Positions 30,068-39,573 of a DNA stretch of 64,000 nucleotides are shown here, in pieces; the first letter of the stretch is position 1, and each line of letters starts with the position of its first letter. Source of the stretch: Fervidobacterium pennivorans (GTDB taxonomy: Bacteria > Thermotogota > Thermotogae > Thermotogales > Fervidobacteriaceae). The notes under the pieces are model-generated. The model saw only the letters and a program-made list of their open reading frames with translations. It ran no database searches and was not told the origin of the DNA. The DNA is taken from assembly GCF_001644665.1 (NCBI RefSeq), contig NZ_CP011393.1, positions 124,001 through 188,000 on the forward strand, written 5' to 3'. The position numbers and the translations under genes are program-made.

Positions 30068-30865
30068 TTAATTTTCTGCTTGAGGCTCGAATCTCCCGTA
30101 TCCGTAGTTTGTTTTAGCACCTATTCCATAGAGTTTTAGCATGTTTTTGAATTCAGTTTTTATTTTGTTCTTTTCTTCCTCTGTGAAGTTACTTTCTTTG
30201 TCTAATAGTATTGTAAATCTGTAAGTTGATGCTCCTACGACAATGTATTGAACTGGAACAGGGCTATACCAATCGTTTGGCGGATTGTCTTGTTTCATGT
30301 AATAAGGCTGGAAATGATTGTTTATTAAGTCAATCTCAATTCTCATATCTCCTTGTGGGAGCGCATCGAGAAATATCACTAATCCTCGCTGGTTCTCTCT
30401 AGGGTTGTTTAAATCTGTTCCGAAGATTTTTTTGTAAAGTTCTTCTGTTATTGTTTTGTCTTCTTCCATTTTTTCTAAGAGGTAATGAGCAAAAGCACCT
30501 TTTATTGATGTTGCTGGTATGACTGGTATTCCATAGTTTCTTGATAGATGTATGCCTACTTCTATCAACGATGGTAAACCACTTCCAAGAAGTAGTTTAG
30601 TTCTTAGTTTAAATGTTCCGTCGATAAGTATGTGTTTTTTACTGTAATTTTTTACTATGTTGTTTCTGCGTTCACTAAGTGATTTTATCGCCTGGATGAT
30701 TGTGTCATCAAATTCCATGTTTTTGACAATCTCTTTAATTATGTCATTTTTCTTGAAATTTCCAATTATATATTGGCGAGACTTTTCGTAGATTATTTTA
30801 TCCCAGTACAAACTTTTGTTTTTCACTACTTCGGTATTGTTCTTCTCTTGTGTTGGTTCAGTCAT
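30068..30865 (-). CDS. cmr6: Type III-B effector subunit Cmr6
   Basis: A RAMP protein of the Cmr complex that binds near the 3' end of the crRNA. It has IPVIPATSIKGAFAHYLLEK (the RAMP glycine-rich helix region) and the C-terminal GIGAKTNYGYGRFE loop typical of Cmr6/Cmr1. I use the ATG at 30865 because GGAGGTG lies six bases before it; a TTG further up overlaps that site. It overlaps cmr5 by eight bases and is the last gene of the operon. Confidence 0.9.
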   Translation of the reverse strand: MTEPTQEKNNTEVVKNKSLYWDKIIYEKSRQYIIGNFKKNDIIKEIVKNMEFDDTIIQAIKSLSERRNNIVKNYSKKHILIDGTFKLRTKLLLGSGLPSLIEVGIHLSRNYGIPVIPATSIKGAFAHYLLEKMEEDKTITEELYKKIFGTDLNNPRENQRGLVIFLDALPQGDMRIEIDLINNHFQPYYMKQDNPPNDWYSPVPVQYIVVGASTYRFTILLDKESNFTEEEKNKIKTEFKNMLKLYGIGAKTNYGYGRFEPQAEN

Positions 30866-31214
30866 TTTCTTCACCTCCAAGATAGATGTCAGCGTATCTT
30901 CTAAGCCATTTCACCCCCTCGAGTGCTGCATATTGTATTTTGAAGTATTTCGAGTTCTGCTCGGCGGTACCGTTGATAACTTTTTGAGAAAAGTTCTTCT
31001 CACCGGTTTGTATTTCTATAAGAGCATCAAGGTGTTCTATTAGTTTGTCATGCTCTTTAACCTTTAGGAAGAGTATCGTACCATATAGACCGTTCTGAAT
31101 AATCATACTGCATAAACCCTTGACTGTGCTAAGGTATTTGTCTTTATCTTCTTTTGAGCTTGTTCTGTATATTTCACTTACACATTCCACTGCTTTTTTG
31201 ATTAGTTCTGTCAT
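30858..31214 (-). CDS. cmr5: Type III-B small subunit Cmr5
   Basis: This 118-aa all-helical protein forms the minor filament of the Cmr complex alongside Cmr4 and contacts the target RNA. The C-terminal AALEGVKWLRRYADIYLGG is characteristic of Cmr5, and size and position fit. Its start overlaps the cmr4 stop by four bases (ATGA), implying coupled translation. Confidence 0.88.
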   Translation of the reverse strand: MTELIKKAVECVSEIYRTSSKEDKDKYLSTVKGLCSMIIQNGLYGTILFLKVKEHDKLIEHLDALIEIQTGEKNFSQKVINGTAEQNSKYFKIQYAALEGVKWLRRYADIYLGGEEND

Positions 31215-32098
31215 TGTCCATTCACCACCTTTAGTGCAACTAATCCTTTTCCAACTGTTTCTTTTCCACCAATGTTTATAACTGCGTTATCAACTGCGTC
31301 CTTTAGCTTTCGAACTATATCTTCATTGCCTGTCTCTTGTGCTTTTCCATTTCCATATAGTGTTTTTCTTGCAACAAAATACATTACTGTATCTTGTGGT
31401 AAATATTCTTCGTACCAAAGTGCTCCAGTAGCAACTGTCCCTGTGTTTTTGTCGATTCTGATTCTTGGAATGATTTCTGTCATTGTTTCAACGATTGCAG
31501 AGAATATTTTGTCATTTACGAGAACCACATCTGTTTTGAGTTTGTCTTTTATGTAATCAACTGTAGCTACGTTTTTTGAGATGATTTCCGCAATTTCTTT
31601 CAATCTTCCATTCTTTACCGCTTTGAATTTGAAGTCTTCAAGCATTATTTCAGTCTGATCCTCTTCAATGACGAGAGCTGTTGAATCATTAATATTCAAA
31701 CCTTTAATTTCATTGATTAATTTTTCTTTTCCAATTTCTCTCAAGAACCTTATTAATACAAGTGGCGAGGTTACCCATACAAATAGTTTTTCACGGTGTC
31801 TTACTGGGAAGAGTAAGATTTTCGCTTCGGAAAATGCGATTTGTCCTGGGGTTGATTCGTCTGAAACTGAAGGGTCGCTGCCAAAAATGAGTTTCTCTGT
31901 TTTTTCTCCGAATTTTAAATTTGCCCTGAGCGAACCTTTGATGCCTTGAATTATTGGGAAGCCTGTGGTTCTTTCTCTTTGGATTGGTAAGTCTACGATT
32001 CCAACATCCATACCTTTTCCTGCGTGGATTTGTGATTCAGCATACATGGTAACAACAAGTTTCTCAAGTTTTTTGTTTTCCGAGTTTTTGTTTTCCAT
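31211..32098 (-). CDS. cmr4: Type III-B backbone subunit Cmr4 (target RNA cleavage)
   Basis: Cmr4 forms the crRNA-binding filament and cuts target RNA at six-base intervals. The protein has the family start (SQIHAGKGMDVGIVDLPIQR) followed by TTGFPIIQGIKGSLRANL, which includes the conserved Asp loop (VGIVDLP) expected to hold the catalytic aspartate. The C-terminal INIGGKETVGKGLVAL is the glycine-rich loop. AGGAGG is nine bases before the ATG at 32098; an upstream TTG touches it and is unlikely. Confidence 0.92.
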   Translation of the reverse strand: MENKNSENKKLEKLVVTMYAESQIHAGKGMDVGIVDLPIQRERTTGFPIIQGIKGSLRANLKFGEKTEKLIFGSDPSVSDESTPGQIAFSEAKILLFPVRHREKLFVWVTSPLVLIRFLREIGKEKLINEIKGLNINDSTALVIEEDQTEIMLEDFKFKAVKNGRLKEIAEIISKNVATVDYIKDKLKTDVVLVNDKIFSAIVETMTEIIPRIRIDKNTGTVATGALWYEEYLPQDTVMYFVARKTLYGNGKAQETGNEDIVRKLKDAVDNAVINIGGKETVGKGLVALKVVNGQ

Positions 32099-32118
32099 AC
32101 TTCTCAACCTCCTATTTA

Positions 32119-33198
32119 TTAAATATTAGCTTTGAATTTTTCGTATGTTGTATAAATGAAACTTCCAAAACCAAAGAGGTTATGCTTACTTTTTGTGATT
32201 ACCTCCGTTTCTGAAGGTATACTATCGAGATAATAAACTGTACCTGACGCAACTGCATGATATATAGGTTTTGGACGACCAAAAGCGTAATCCCAACCAG
32301 AGATGACCATCCTTTTTCCAGAAGCTATCGCAAGTATTTGAGAGTTTCCAAATTTGAGGTCATAAGGTGCGATACCTTCATCGTATATGGCTGGGGTGAT
32401 GAGCATTATTGCTGTTTGCTCATGGTTTGTGTTTTCAAGTTTGTCAAAAAGTGTGGTGGTTACTTTTTCTACACTTATTCTCGCCCATCTCTGTTTTGCT
32501 CCTAAGAACACTCCTTCAAGTTTTGTAAGCTCTTGAACCGTCTCTTCGCTATCAGTTATCATAAAGAATCCACCATTTTTGAATCTGTATACGTTCATCG
32601 TATAAAGCATTGATTCTTTGACTTTTTTGTAGTCTTTTTCTAACGCAATGCCAACTTTTGATTCAATAATAAAGTTTTTTGGTGAGCTGAGTTTGAAACT
32701 CTGCCCTTGTTTGTATTTTTCGAGTTCTCTTAGTTCAATATATGCTTCTTCAACTGGTTCGATATTCGTCATTTCCGGAATCCAAGCTAAACCCTTCAAT
32801 GTAAAATTCCCAACTTTTGTTTCGATTTCAAAGTACTGCATTCTTTTGTACTGTTTCTCTCCGTTGTCTTGCTTGAGATATACATTCTTTGGTGCGGGGA
32901 AGTAATGTTTTTTCTGACCATTCTCTTCGGAGTAAATAAACGGACCTATTAGTTTTATTCTTCCAGGGTTGTTCTCATCTCCAACGAGTTCTTGAAGTTG
33001 TTTTGGTATATTTGGTTTTTTATGGTACTGTAGCTCAATACCATGGGCTTTTAGTATTGCACTACGAACAGCTCCATAGAAGGGATATGGTGATGGATAC
33101 ACTGTTTGTGCATAACTACCCGAACCAAACTGTTTGACCTCACGAAATGCTATCCATTCTTCAGGTTCGAAGTAAACAAAATAGTATTCTTTGCTCAT
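32119..33198 (-). CDS. cmr3: Type III-B subunit Cmr3 (Cas5-like)
   Basis: Cmr3 binds the 5' tag of the crRNA and Cas10. At 359 aa it has the family signatures: FVYFEPEEWIAFREVKQFG near the N-terminus, YPSPYPFYGAVRSAIL, FPAPKNVYLKQ, and a C-terminal glycine-rich segment (KHNLFGFGSFIY). Its ATG overlaps the cmr2 stop by one base (TAATG). Confidence 0.92.
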   Translation of the reverse strand: MSKEYYFVYFEPEEWIAFREVKQFGSGSYAQTVYPSPYPFYGAVRSAILKAHGIELQYHKKPNIPKQLQELVGDENNPGRIKLIGPFIYSEENGQKKHYFPAPKNVYLKQDNGEKQYKRMQYFEIETKVGNFTLKGLAWIPEMTNIEPVEEAYIELRELEKYKQGQSFKLSSPKNFIIESKVGIALEKDYKKVKESMLYTMNVYRFKNGGFFMITDSEETVQELTKLEGVFLGAKQRWARISVEKVTTTLFDKLENTNHEQTAIMLITPAIYDEGIAPYDLKFGNSQILAIASGKRMVISGWDYAFGRPKPIYHAVASGTVYYLDSIPSETEVITKSKHNLFGFGSFIYTTYEKFKANI

Positions 33199-35693
33199 TA
33201 ATTCCCACCTCGCTTATCTCCTCGTTTTGTAAATCCAACGGTTAGTATCAGGTCAAATGGGTTGGATGGTCTTTCAGATATACTTGAAGTAGCGAACACT
33301 CTTTTTGCGTACTCCTTTAGTTCTTTTGTAAATCTTTTGAACTCTTCTGAGTCTTTTGACTTGGCGTCAGATTTTCTGAGTATATACTCAATAACCAGTT
33401 CAAGGAATGTTTCATCTTCTCTAGCGAGTTCAAGATCACTTTCCAAGATTTTGTAAAACGAGCGATGTGATAGTTTGAAGTGTTCTGATTTTTGATATAG
33501 CTCATAAGCCTTTTGTATAACATCCATGCCGTTTATTTCCCATTTCGAACCAACTTCTTCGATTTGTCCTGACCTCCTAACTATTGCTATACTAAATGCG
33601 CTTCTGCCAAGTTTTTCTTTTGCTCTGTGTTCTTGTTTTCGTGCTAGTTCTATTGCTACTCTAAGTGGTGATTTGTGATTTATTATCGATATCCCGGCGC
33701 TCATTGTTGCAGTTGGTCCCATCATTGTTGTGTAGGGCATACCATTTTTGTAAAGAACTCCGTTGGCGAATTTGTATGTCGTGCTGCCTATCTTAAGTTC
33801 AATGTCTCCTATTCCAGAATACATTTTTCTTATTTTGTTTGCGCACGGGAGCACTTTGTCGGCTGGTAATATTGCAAGTACATCATCTCCACCTGCGTAA
33901 ATAAGCATTCCTTGGTATTCGTCTTCTACTACGTATTGAACAAGTGAAGAAAAGATTCCAAGCGTTCGTGAGATGGCTTTCTGATATGAAGGAGTTAATA
34001 TCGGTTTATCAAAGAAAAAGTTTTCGCCTGGGTTGTTATTTTGAATTTCTTTCAGAGTTTGAACTGCTTTATCGTGTAGCATTTTGCTCATTGTTGGTGC
34101 ACTTTCACCAGAAACCAACTTTCCCATCCTGTCTCCATCCATCATGAGAACAGCAATGTATCCGTTTTTGAGCTTTTGCTGAGTTTCCACAGCGTTCAAT
34201 TCCAATTCTCCTGATTTAACTTTTCCGGATACTTCTTTGTTTACATCATTTTCTAACGCAATTTCAAGCACTGATTTAAACGTAATTCTCTCGTCGAAAA
34301 GTTTTTTGCTTACTAATACATCTCTGAGGAATCTTTTGACTGTATTCACAGTTCCAAGGTAATCTATTTTTACCTCATTTCCCACTGTATCTAAGACTTC
34401 TACACATGCCCTTACTCCCGCTCCAAAATCGTCTGGAATTCTTTGTGCTCCGATTTGTTCATCACTTTGGTACGGGTGGAAATACCTAATAGTTTTTATG
34501 GCATTTAATCTTGATGTTAGCACTTTGAACACGTAACGATAAAAACTACCGGCATTTATTTTGTAACCGCCTTTTGATTCGATAAATTCAATGAATGAAA
34601 TGTAGCTTTTAAATTCGCTTATGAATTTTTCGTCGATAGTTACGTATTCTATGATATTCTTTACTCCACTGACATTATCAGGTAATGGAATCATTGTTGA
34701 GTTGATAATTGGAAATAGTTTGATTTGTTTTTTGTATTCTTCGATATTTTTGAGTTCTATTGCTTTTTCGGTCGGGTTTTTTAATTTTTTTTCTAAGATA
34801 TCACTTGCTAATTCTTCCCAGGATTTTCTCACAACTTCCTCGAACATATTTATTACTTTTTTTGCTTCCCAAGCCGGAACTATTGCAAGGAATACGTTAG
34901 GTACGGAGGCTATTTTCTCATCCATGAGTGGTTCAGTAAATAGCGTAACTCCTTGCCTTTGCAGAGTTCTATAAACAAAAGCATTTCCTCTTAAGTATGG
35001 GTAGACGATATTATCAAATCCGTAATTGATACCTATATATTCAATTGCCTTATACGTCAAATAAGAAAGCAAGTAACTGCCTGCCCACAAATCTACTGTT
35101 TTTCTAGCCTGAGCTATAAGTTCCTGGACTGGTCCTATTGCGAACATAACAAGAGCTGCATCGATTTTTCCGTCTTTTTTGCATGATTGCAATGCCGCTG
35201 TTATTTCAAGGTGGTCAATGATTGAATGGTTTGGAACACGTGTGTCTGCAGGCATGAAGCCGACAAAGTCTGTCAGATAACCAAGTTCCCACCAAAGTGC
35301 ATGGTAAAATTTTTCATCATCTGTATTTTGCGCTCTTATAAGTTTTATTTTGTTTCTTAGTTCTTCTATGTACTTTTCCTGCAAGTTCGCATCTGCTATC
35401 TTTGAATAAAGGTCTTGTTCTAAAACTGTAATTTTTTCTCCGCTTATAGGATGAATAAAGTATTTAAGCTCATCCATACCTACTCTAATTTGTCTTCCAT
35501 ATAGTTCATTAGGTAACGGAATTCTGTCGAGTGAGCTTCCAACTATGTCTTCTTGACCTCGAATGTATGGAACACCTGCAATGCGACATAGCTCACTTGC
35601 AAGGTCTTCATGCGATTTTATGTTAAACGCTTTGAAGACTGGATCATGAAGCAAGGCTGCTGCTTTTTCTTTCCAATTAATTTCTGGCATCAT
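33198..35693 (-). CDS. cmr2: Type III-B large subunit Cas10 (Cmr2)
   Basis: This 831-aa Cas10 has an N-terminal HD-type segment (AALLHDPVFKAFNIKSHEDL, residues about 12-31) and a Palm cyclase motif LIYAGGDDVLAILPADK near residue 600. The intact GGDD predicts synthesis of cyclic oligoadenylate when target RNA is bound; the HD residues suggest possible ssDNA cleavage. The ATG at 35693 follows AGGAGG by five bases; an in-frame GTG two codons earlier overlaps the ribosome site. It lies 21 bases after cmr1. Confidence 0.94.
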   Translation of the reverse strand: MMPEINWKEKAAALLHDPVFKAFNIKSHEDLASELCRIAGVPYIRGQEDIVGSSLDRIPLPNELYGRQIRVGMDELKYFIHPISGEKITVLEQDLYSKIADANLQEKYIEELRNKIKLIRAQNTDDEKFYHALWWELGYLTDFVGFMPADTRVPNHSIIDHLEITAALQSCKKDGKIDAALVMFAIGPVQELIAQARKTVDLWAGSYLLSYLTYKAIEYIGINYGFDNIVYPYLRGNAFVYRTLQRQGVTLFTEPLMDEKIASVPNVFLAIVPAWEAKKVINMFEEVVRKSWEELASDILEKKLKNPTEKAIELKNIEEYKKQIKLFPIINSTMIPLPDNVSGVKNIIEYVTIDEKFISEFKSYISFIEFIESKGGYKINAGSFYRYVFKVLTSRLNAIKTIRYFHPYQSDEQIGAQRIPDDFGAGVRACVEVLDTVGNEVKIDYLGTVNTVKRFLRDVLVSKKLFDERITFKSVLEIALENDVNKEVSGKVKSGELELNAVETQQKLKNGYIAVLMMDGDRMGKLVSGESAPTMSKMLHDKAVQTLKEIQNNNPGENFFFDKPILTPSYQKAISRTLGIFSSLVQYVVEDEYQGMLIYAGGDDVLAILPADKVLPCANKIRKMYSGIGDIELKIGSTTYKFANGVLYKNGMPYTTMMGPTATMSAGISIINHKSPLRVAIELARKQEHRAKEKLGRSAFSIAIVRRSGQIEEVGSKWEINGMDVIQKAYELYQKSEHFKLSHRSFYKILESDLELAREDETFLELVIEYILRKSDAKSKDSEEFKRFTKELKEYAKRVFATSSISERPSNPFDLILTVGFTKRGDKRGGN

Positions 35694-35714
35694 TGTCACC
35701 TCCTGATGAGGAAC

Positions 35715-37088
35715 TTACTTCTCGAATTTTGTGATAAATTCAGACAACTTTTCCCAGTCAGCTGATAAGTAAGCTTCTTTCTTTTCAGGTTTCTCGTTAT
35801 TTTCTTTTTTTGACTTAGTGGGGGCAATGCTTAATTTATATCCTTTTCCCTTTTCAATTCTCGGAGAAACATGACTCTTTAGCAGAAGAGCATTCACAAA
35901 GTATTTTCCATCCCTATCTCTGAATAGTAATATTCTCAGGCAACTTGGTTTTCTCGTAATCCGTATATCTTCTTTTTTCTCGCCTGCATCTTGATTTATT
36001 TTTACAGAAACATTACCAAAAGAGTATTGAAGTGGTAAACCTAAAAATGCTACAGGAATTTCAACTGGCTCTTTACTCCTACCTTTTAATACCTCAGCGA
36101 GTTTAATAAGACTGTCCTTGCTTTTCTTTAATTCTCCATTGTGTCGAATCACGTACTTTAACTGTCTGTACCATCCTATTGAATAACTTTCTGTGTACTT
36201 TTGCTTTTCGTAAATCTTTGAAATTACACTCGATAGGTCAGCCGCTTTAATTTTAGTGTCTTTTAAGAGGTATGAACCTTTACAAAGATTTGGAAAATCT
36301 AAAAGTTCAGTTTGGGTAGCGTAAATTAATATGTCTTTCAATTTCTTTTGGGTATTTAAAATTTCTTTGCTTTCTATGAATTCTTTAATAGAAAGTTCGG
36401 CTTCATTTAGAACGTCCTCAATCCTCTCTTTAACACTTTTGTTCGATTTTTCCTCCTCATTTTGGATAATTTCAAACCTTCCAAATCCTTTTGTTGTTTT
36501 TGCTCCAATTCCGCCTACTAAGCTCGTAAGTTTTAGTAGAGATGATATGACATTTTCAATATTTTTATTTTCAAATGTAAAGTGCAACGTAAACAAACTA
36601 TCTACATCAAGATATTCTGCTCTTTCAATTCCATACAATGCATATGTAAAAGCACCATTACTTTTTATGCTGCCATTGTTTTCGTCCGTGTTTTTCCTAT
36701 TCTTATTTTCGTCTGTGTTATTCCTATTCTTATTCTTATTAGAATTATATATTCTTAAATCATCTTTGTTATATTCCACCCAAACTCCGAATGGTGCTTT
36801 CTTCTTCTGGGAACCAAATATTTCGTTTTCAAGTAGTTTCAGTCCAGCATATTTTTCTTTTTCATACGTTTTGTAAAGTTCATATAGTTCTTTGTTTTCT
36901 TTTGGAGATTTCGGTTTATTATCCTCGTTGAGACGGTAGATATTTATAATCCTTGGTGCTACTGCTCGAAACCAAAAATGTAGAACACCTTTAATACTTT
37001 GCCCTGTTAGGTCGAATTCTCCAGTTTGTGGGTCTTTTCGCGAAATTATCGGAGTTACAACTTTACACTTTACCTGTGCGTAAATCAT
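35715..37088 (-). CDS. cmr1: Type III-B subunit Cmr1
   Basis: Cmr1 caps the 3' end of the crRNA filament. The 457-aa protein begins with CKVVTPIISRKDP and SIKGVLHFWFRAVAP, the standard Cmr1 N-terminus, and has NEIFGSQKKKAPFGVWVE and LVGGIGAKTTKGFGRFEI. An unusual Asn/Lys/Asp-rich linker (about residues 115-145) contains a tandem 9-residue repeat, and a Lys-rich low-complexity tail lies near the C-terminus. GGGGGTG precedes the ATG. It is the first gene of cmr1-2-3-4-5-6; I could not define the promoter in the 286 bases upstream. Confidence 0.93.
   Translation of the reverse strand: MIYAQVKCKVVTPIISRKDPQTGEFDLTGQSIKGVLHFWFRAVAPRIINIYRLNEDNKPKSPKENKELYELYKTYEKEKYAGLKLLENEIFGSQKKKAPFGVWVEYNKDDLRIYNSNKNKNRNNTDENKNRKNTDENNGSIKSNGAFTYALYGIERAEYLDVDSLFTLHFTFENKNIENVISSLLKLTSLVGGIGAKTTKGFGRFEIIQNEEEKSNKSVKERIEDVLNEAELSIKEFIESKEILNTQKKLKDILIYATQTELLDFPNLCKGSYLLKDTKIKAADLSSVISKIYEKQKYTESYSIGWYRQLKYVIRHNGELKKSKDSLIKLAEVLKGRSKEPVEIPVAFLGLPLQYSFGNVSVKINQDAGEKKEDIRITRKPSCLRILLFRDRDGKYFVNALLLKSHVSPRIEKGKGYKLSIAPTKSKKENNEKPEKKEAYLSADWEKLSEFITKFEK
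36679..36732. repeat. 27-bp tandem repeat inside cmr1
   Basis: Two 27-bp units (36679-36705 and 36706-36732) differ at two positions and encode a repeated nine-residue Asn/Lys/Thr/Asp/Glu linker unit. They lie in a surface linker, so copy number could vary without breaking the protein. Confidence 0.85.
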
Positions 37089-37366
37089 ATGTTCACCCCC
37101 TATTTTGGTTTTGAAAATACTAACTTTAGCTCAGTTATCCAATTAATGACTATTTCCCGTCAGTTCTTTGTGTGTTTAGCTGTAATACCGTTAATTGCAC
37201 TTTCCACAAAACATATATTAACTACACTTTTAACGTTTTGAGAAGTTTTTGCTCTTTCTGTTTTTCTTCTTCTCATTCGTGGTATAATTCCTTCTCAATA
37301 CTGATAGCTGTTATGCAACTTACCTTTATTGTATCATTTTTTTGTAAAAGAATGTACACTTTTTTG

Positions 37367-37394
37367 GAAAAAACTGCGGCGGGGAACCGCCGCA
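37367..37394 (-). terminator. Terminator after the 279-aa secreted protein gene
   Basis: The stem TGCGGCGG/CCGCCGCA (37375-37382 and 37387-37394) with a four-base loop is followed on the minus strand by TTTTTTCC. It separates the 37.4-38.9 kb genes from the cmr operon. Confidence 0.85.
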
Positions 37395-37419
37395 AAACCG
37401 GAAGTTAGTAGCTAATTAC

Positions 37420-38259
37420 TTAAAACGAGAACGCAAAATCAATCATTGGAAGTATGTAGATTGTGTAGAGCGAAAATGTAAAGCTGTTGTCGTTGTTTAC
37501 GTATTCTGTTCCGATTCCAATGTAAGGTACAAAGAGAGCGATTGTTCCCCATTGCCAAAAATTGTTCCAAGAACCTGGTTTGATAGGGTTATAGTAGTTT
37601 CTACTAACGTATCCTAAAAAGACAATGCTGAATCCTTGGTAACCAATTGTTTCGCCTTGTGGGTTGGAAACTGGTGATAGATACGATAACGTTGGAAAGG
37701 TTAGTCTGTCTGGAGCACTTTTTGCAGTTTCAAATTCAATTTCCATCTTTGCATACTTTTTGATGTTATTGATTTCATAGGCTATCATTAACGTTCTTTT
37801 TCTAATGTTTCCGGAAATTCCAGTCACAAACCAACCACTCGATGAAGAATATGTGATATGACTTTGTGGAACGGCTAAGAACGATGCTCTTTCACCTGGT
37901 GGAAGTATCGAAGGAACTTGTGGCTGGTCCGATACTATAAACCTTTGTCCTTCTTTGATGAGTCTTGCTGGTTTTCCGTTGTTGTCTGTGAAGATAGATT
38001 CGTCCCAAATGATTTTTATAGGAATTTCTTGTTTGTTAACGAACGTAATCTTTAAAACTTTTTGCACCATTTGAATAAGGTTTGTGCTACCATAGGGCTG
38101 AAGCTCCACCAATATTTGCAAATCTTCGTTCTCAAAGGTTGCTATATAACTATCTTCTGGAGCTACACGATTTGAAGCATTTGTTGCGCTTTGTGCCCAA
38201 ACAAGTGCTGAAAACAAACCGAATATGAATACCGCTAAGATAATCTTCTTTTCCACCAT
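37420..38259 (-). CDS. Secreted protein of unknown function
   Basis: The N-terminus MVEKKIILAVFIFGLFSALVWAQS is a clear signal peptide with a probable cut after VWAQ or nearby. The mature 255 residues are beta-rich, with an Ig-like feel (LPPGERASFLAVP, a short bulge rich in Ser/Gly, then alternating hydrophobic strands), and end in FAFSF, a C-terminal aromatic that could suggest outer-membrane (toga) association. No family recognised. It sits 69 bases after the lipoprotein gene and is probably an unrelated two-gene unit within the CRISPR island. Confidence 0.7.
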   Translation of the reverse strand: MVEKKIILAVFIFGLFSALVWAQSATNASNRVAPEDSYIATFENEDLQILVELQPYGSTNLIQMVQKVLKITFVNKQEIPIKIIWDESIFTDNNGKPARLIKEGQRFIVSDQPQVPSILPPGERASFLAVPQSHITYSSSSGWFVTGISGNIRKRTLMIAYEINNIKKYAKMEIEFETAKSAPDRLTFPTLSYLSPVSNPQGETIGYQGFSIVFLGYVSRNYYNPIKPGSWNNFWQWGTIALFVPYIGIGTEYVNNDNSFTFSLYTIYILPMIDFAFSF

Positions 38260-38328
38260 GAAAGTTCCACCTCCGCTTGATTTTGAAGTCTTTCATGAAA
38301 ATGTTGTTCGATAACAAAAGCTACTAAC

Positions 38329-38892
38329 TCAATTTCTGAACTTGCTTCTTATGGTTTCTATTGCCTCTTTTGCCCCTTCAAGAGGAAATTCGAAGTAAAC
38401 TAATCCATTTAAGTACCAATCAAGTTCTAGTAATAAAGTTTTGTGATTAATGACTCTTTCAATGTTCTGAGCATACTCTGCAAAATGCAAAAAGTTGGAA
38501 CTAAACTTTTGGTAGAACACTGTGTATATAGGTTCTTCGTTATCCCACTTTACTCTTGTGGTGATACGTAGATAATCACCAACGATTTCGAAGTCTTCAA
38601 TATTTGGTATATTGTTAAATCCTATGTAAATCCATTCGTTTGTTCCGTCAGTTGAAAAAACCAGCCAAGCTTCCGTATCGTTGTAAGGAAATGACATAGG
38701 TTTCAGCGGTTTGACTTTCGGAGATATGGCGTGCCAGACTTCCTTTCCGGTCATTGGATCTTTTTCACTTACAATCTTCCACGAACTTGAAGAACTGTTA
38801 CTTGGAGTTTGAACACACGACACCAATAACATAACTGTGAAAAATAATAAAACCACAACAGCTAAACTTTTTGACTTTATCACCGCAATCAA
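38329..38892 (-). CDS. Putative lipoprotein
   Basis: The 187-aa product has a lipoprotein signal: basic start MIAVIKSKS, hydrophobic core LAVVVLLFFTVMLLVSC, with a lipobox LLVSC (Cys about residue 26), followed by a Ser-rich linker. The mature domain includes AWLVFSTDGTNEWIYIGFNN and several strands that could be a small beta-sandwich. Function unknown. It is the first gene of a two-gene unit with the 279-aa secreted protein. Confidence 0.68.
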   Translation of the reverse strand: MIAVIKSKSLAVVVLLFFTVMLLVSCVQTPSNSSSSSWKIVSEKDPMTGKEVWHAISPKVKPLKPMSFPYNDTEAWLVFSTDGTNEWIYIGFNNIPNIEDFEIVGDYLRITTRVKWDNEEPIYTVFYQKFSSNFLHFAEYAQNIERVINHKTLLLELDWYLNGLVYFEFPLEGAKEAIETIRSKFRN

Positions 38893-39073
38893 CCTCCTTC
38901 AAACATCTTCAAACATGCAAATAGTTGAGAAATAAGTCAACCGCACCGTAATCAGCCTGCAAGTTCTAAAAAAGTTTCTGTAAACTTCCCACCCCCTCCT
39001 ATCACCTTAGACGGTTTCGACGTTTTCCGAATAATATAACGTTCCGGAAGGGAGAACCTGACATATAAAAAAC

Positions 39074-39098
39074 AAAAAAAGCCTGGCAAAAGCCAGGC
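39074..39098 (-). terminator. Terminator downstream of the csx gene region
   Basis: Stem GCCTGGC/GCCAGGC (39081-39087 and 39092-39098) with an AAAA loop, followed on the minus strand by a T7 run. It ends leftward transcription from the CARF-HEPN gene and the remnant after it. Confidence 0.85.
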
Positions 39099-39161
39099 AA
39101 GTTTTGTGAGTATTTATGCAATTTTTCAATCGGTCATTTCACTTTCAAATCGTTCCGTTGA

Positions 39162-39441
39162 CTATATTCTTTTTGCTTTCCCAAACCTCTTAGTTACTTT
39201 TACAAACCCATCAAAAGCAAAAGGAACATCATCAGTTCTCATAGGTTCACAAGATAGATTTTGCTCAAAAACTCCGTTTGTAAATAATTCGAAAAGTCTG
39301 TCTTCAAGCAGAGTAACTTAAACCAGATGCGTTTTTCCTTCTTTGACCTCAAGAGATCTTAACGTTATGCCCAATAAACGAAGAAACGGTAAAAAACTTG
39401 TCTGAAATATTAGAAACTTGATAACTCAGCATCAGCTTCCT
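39162..39441 (-). pseudogene. Decayed gene downstream of csx
   Basis: On the minus strand broken coding sequence can be read through several stops and frame changes: LLRLLGITLRSLEVKEGK, then after a stop VTLLEDRLFELFTNGVFEQ and FDGFVKVTKRFGKAKRI. The wording recalls the C-terminal part of Y-family DNA polymerases (DinB), but this is only an impression. It lies in what would otherwise be an empty stretch. Confidence 0.3.
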
Positions 39442-39573
39442 TTAATACTTTAAAGAACTATCCATGAATTTTTTGCCTGCGTAAAAATTTATTGTTCCAT
39501 CTTCTAAAGCTAATTTTAAAATAGGACTTAGAATATCCAAAATACCTTGCCTTTGATAGACTTTTAAAATCAT
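39442..39573 (-). CDS. 43-codon ORF overlapping the end of the csx gene
   Basis: Its ATG overlaps the csx stop codon (ATGA), the arrangement of a translationally coupled gene. The product contains ILSPILKLALEDGTINFYAG. It runs straight into the decayed sequence at 39162-39441, so it may be the start of the same broken gene rather than a functional peptide. Confidence 0.3.
   Translation of the reverse strand: MILKVYQRQGILDILSPILKLALEDGTINFYAGKKFMDSSLKY

Noticed and set aside
37172-37408. 78-codon + strand frame between cmr1 and the 279-aa secreted protein gene
   Set aside because: It runs through a terminator hairpin and has no ribosome site; likely chance.
37420-38892. Possibility that the two secreted proteins inside the island are CRISPR-associated membrane effectors
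   Set aside because: They are bounded by their own terminators, carry export signals, and show no CARF, HEPN or transmembrane effector domain; location alone is not evidence.
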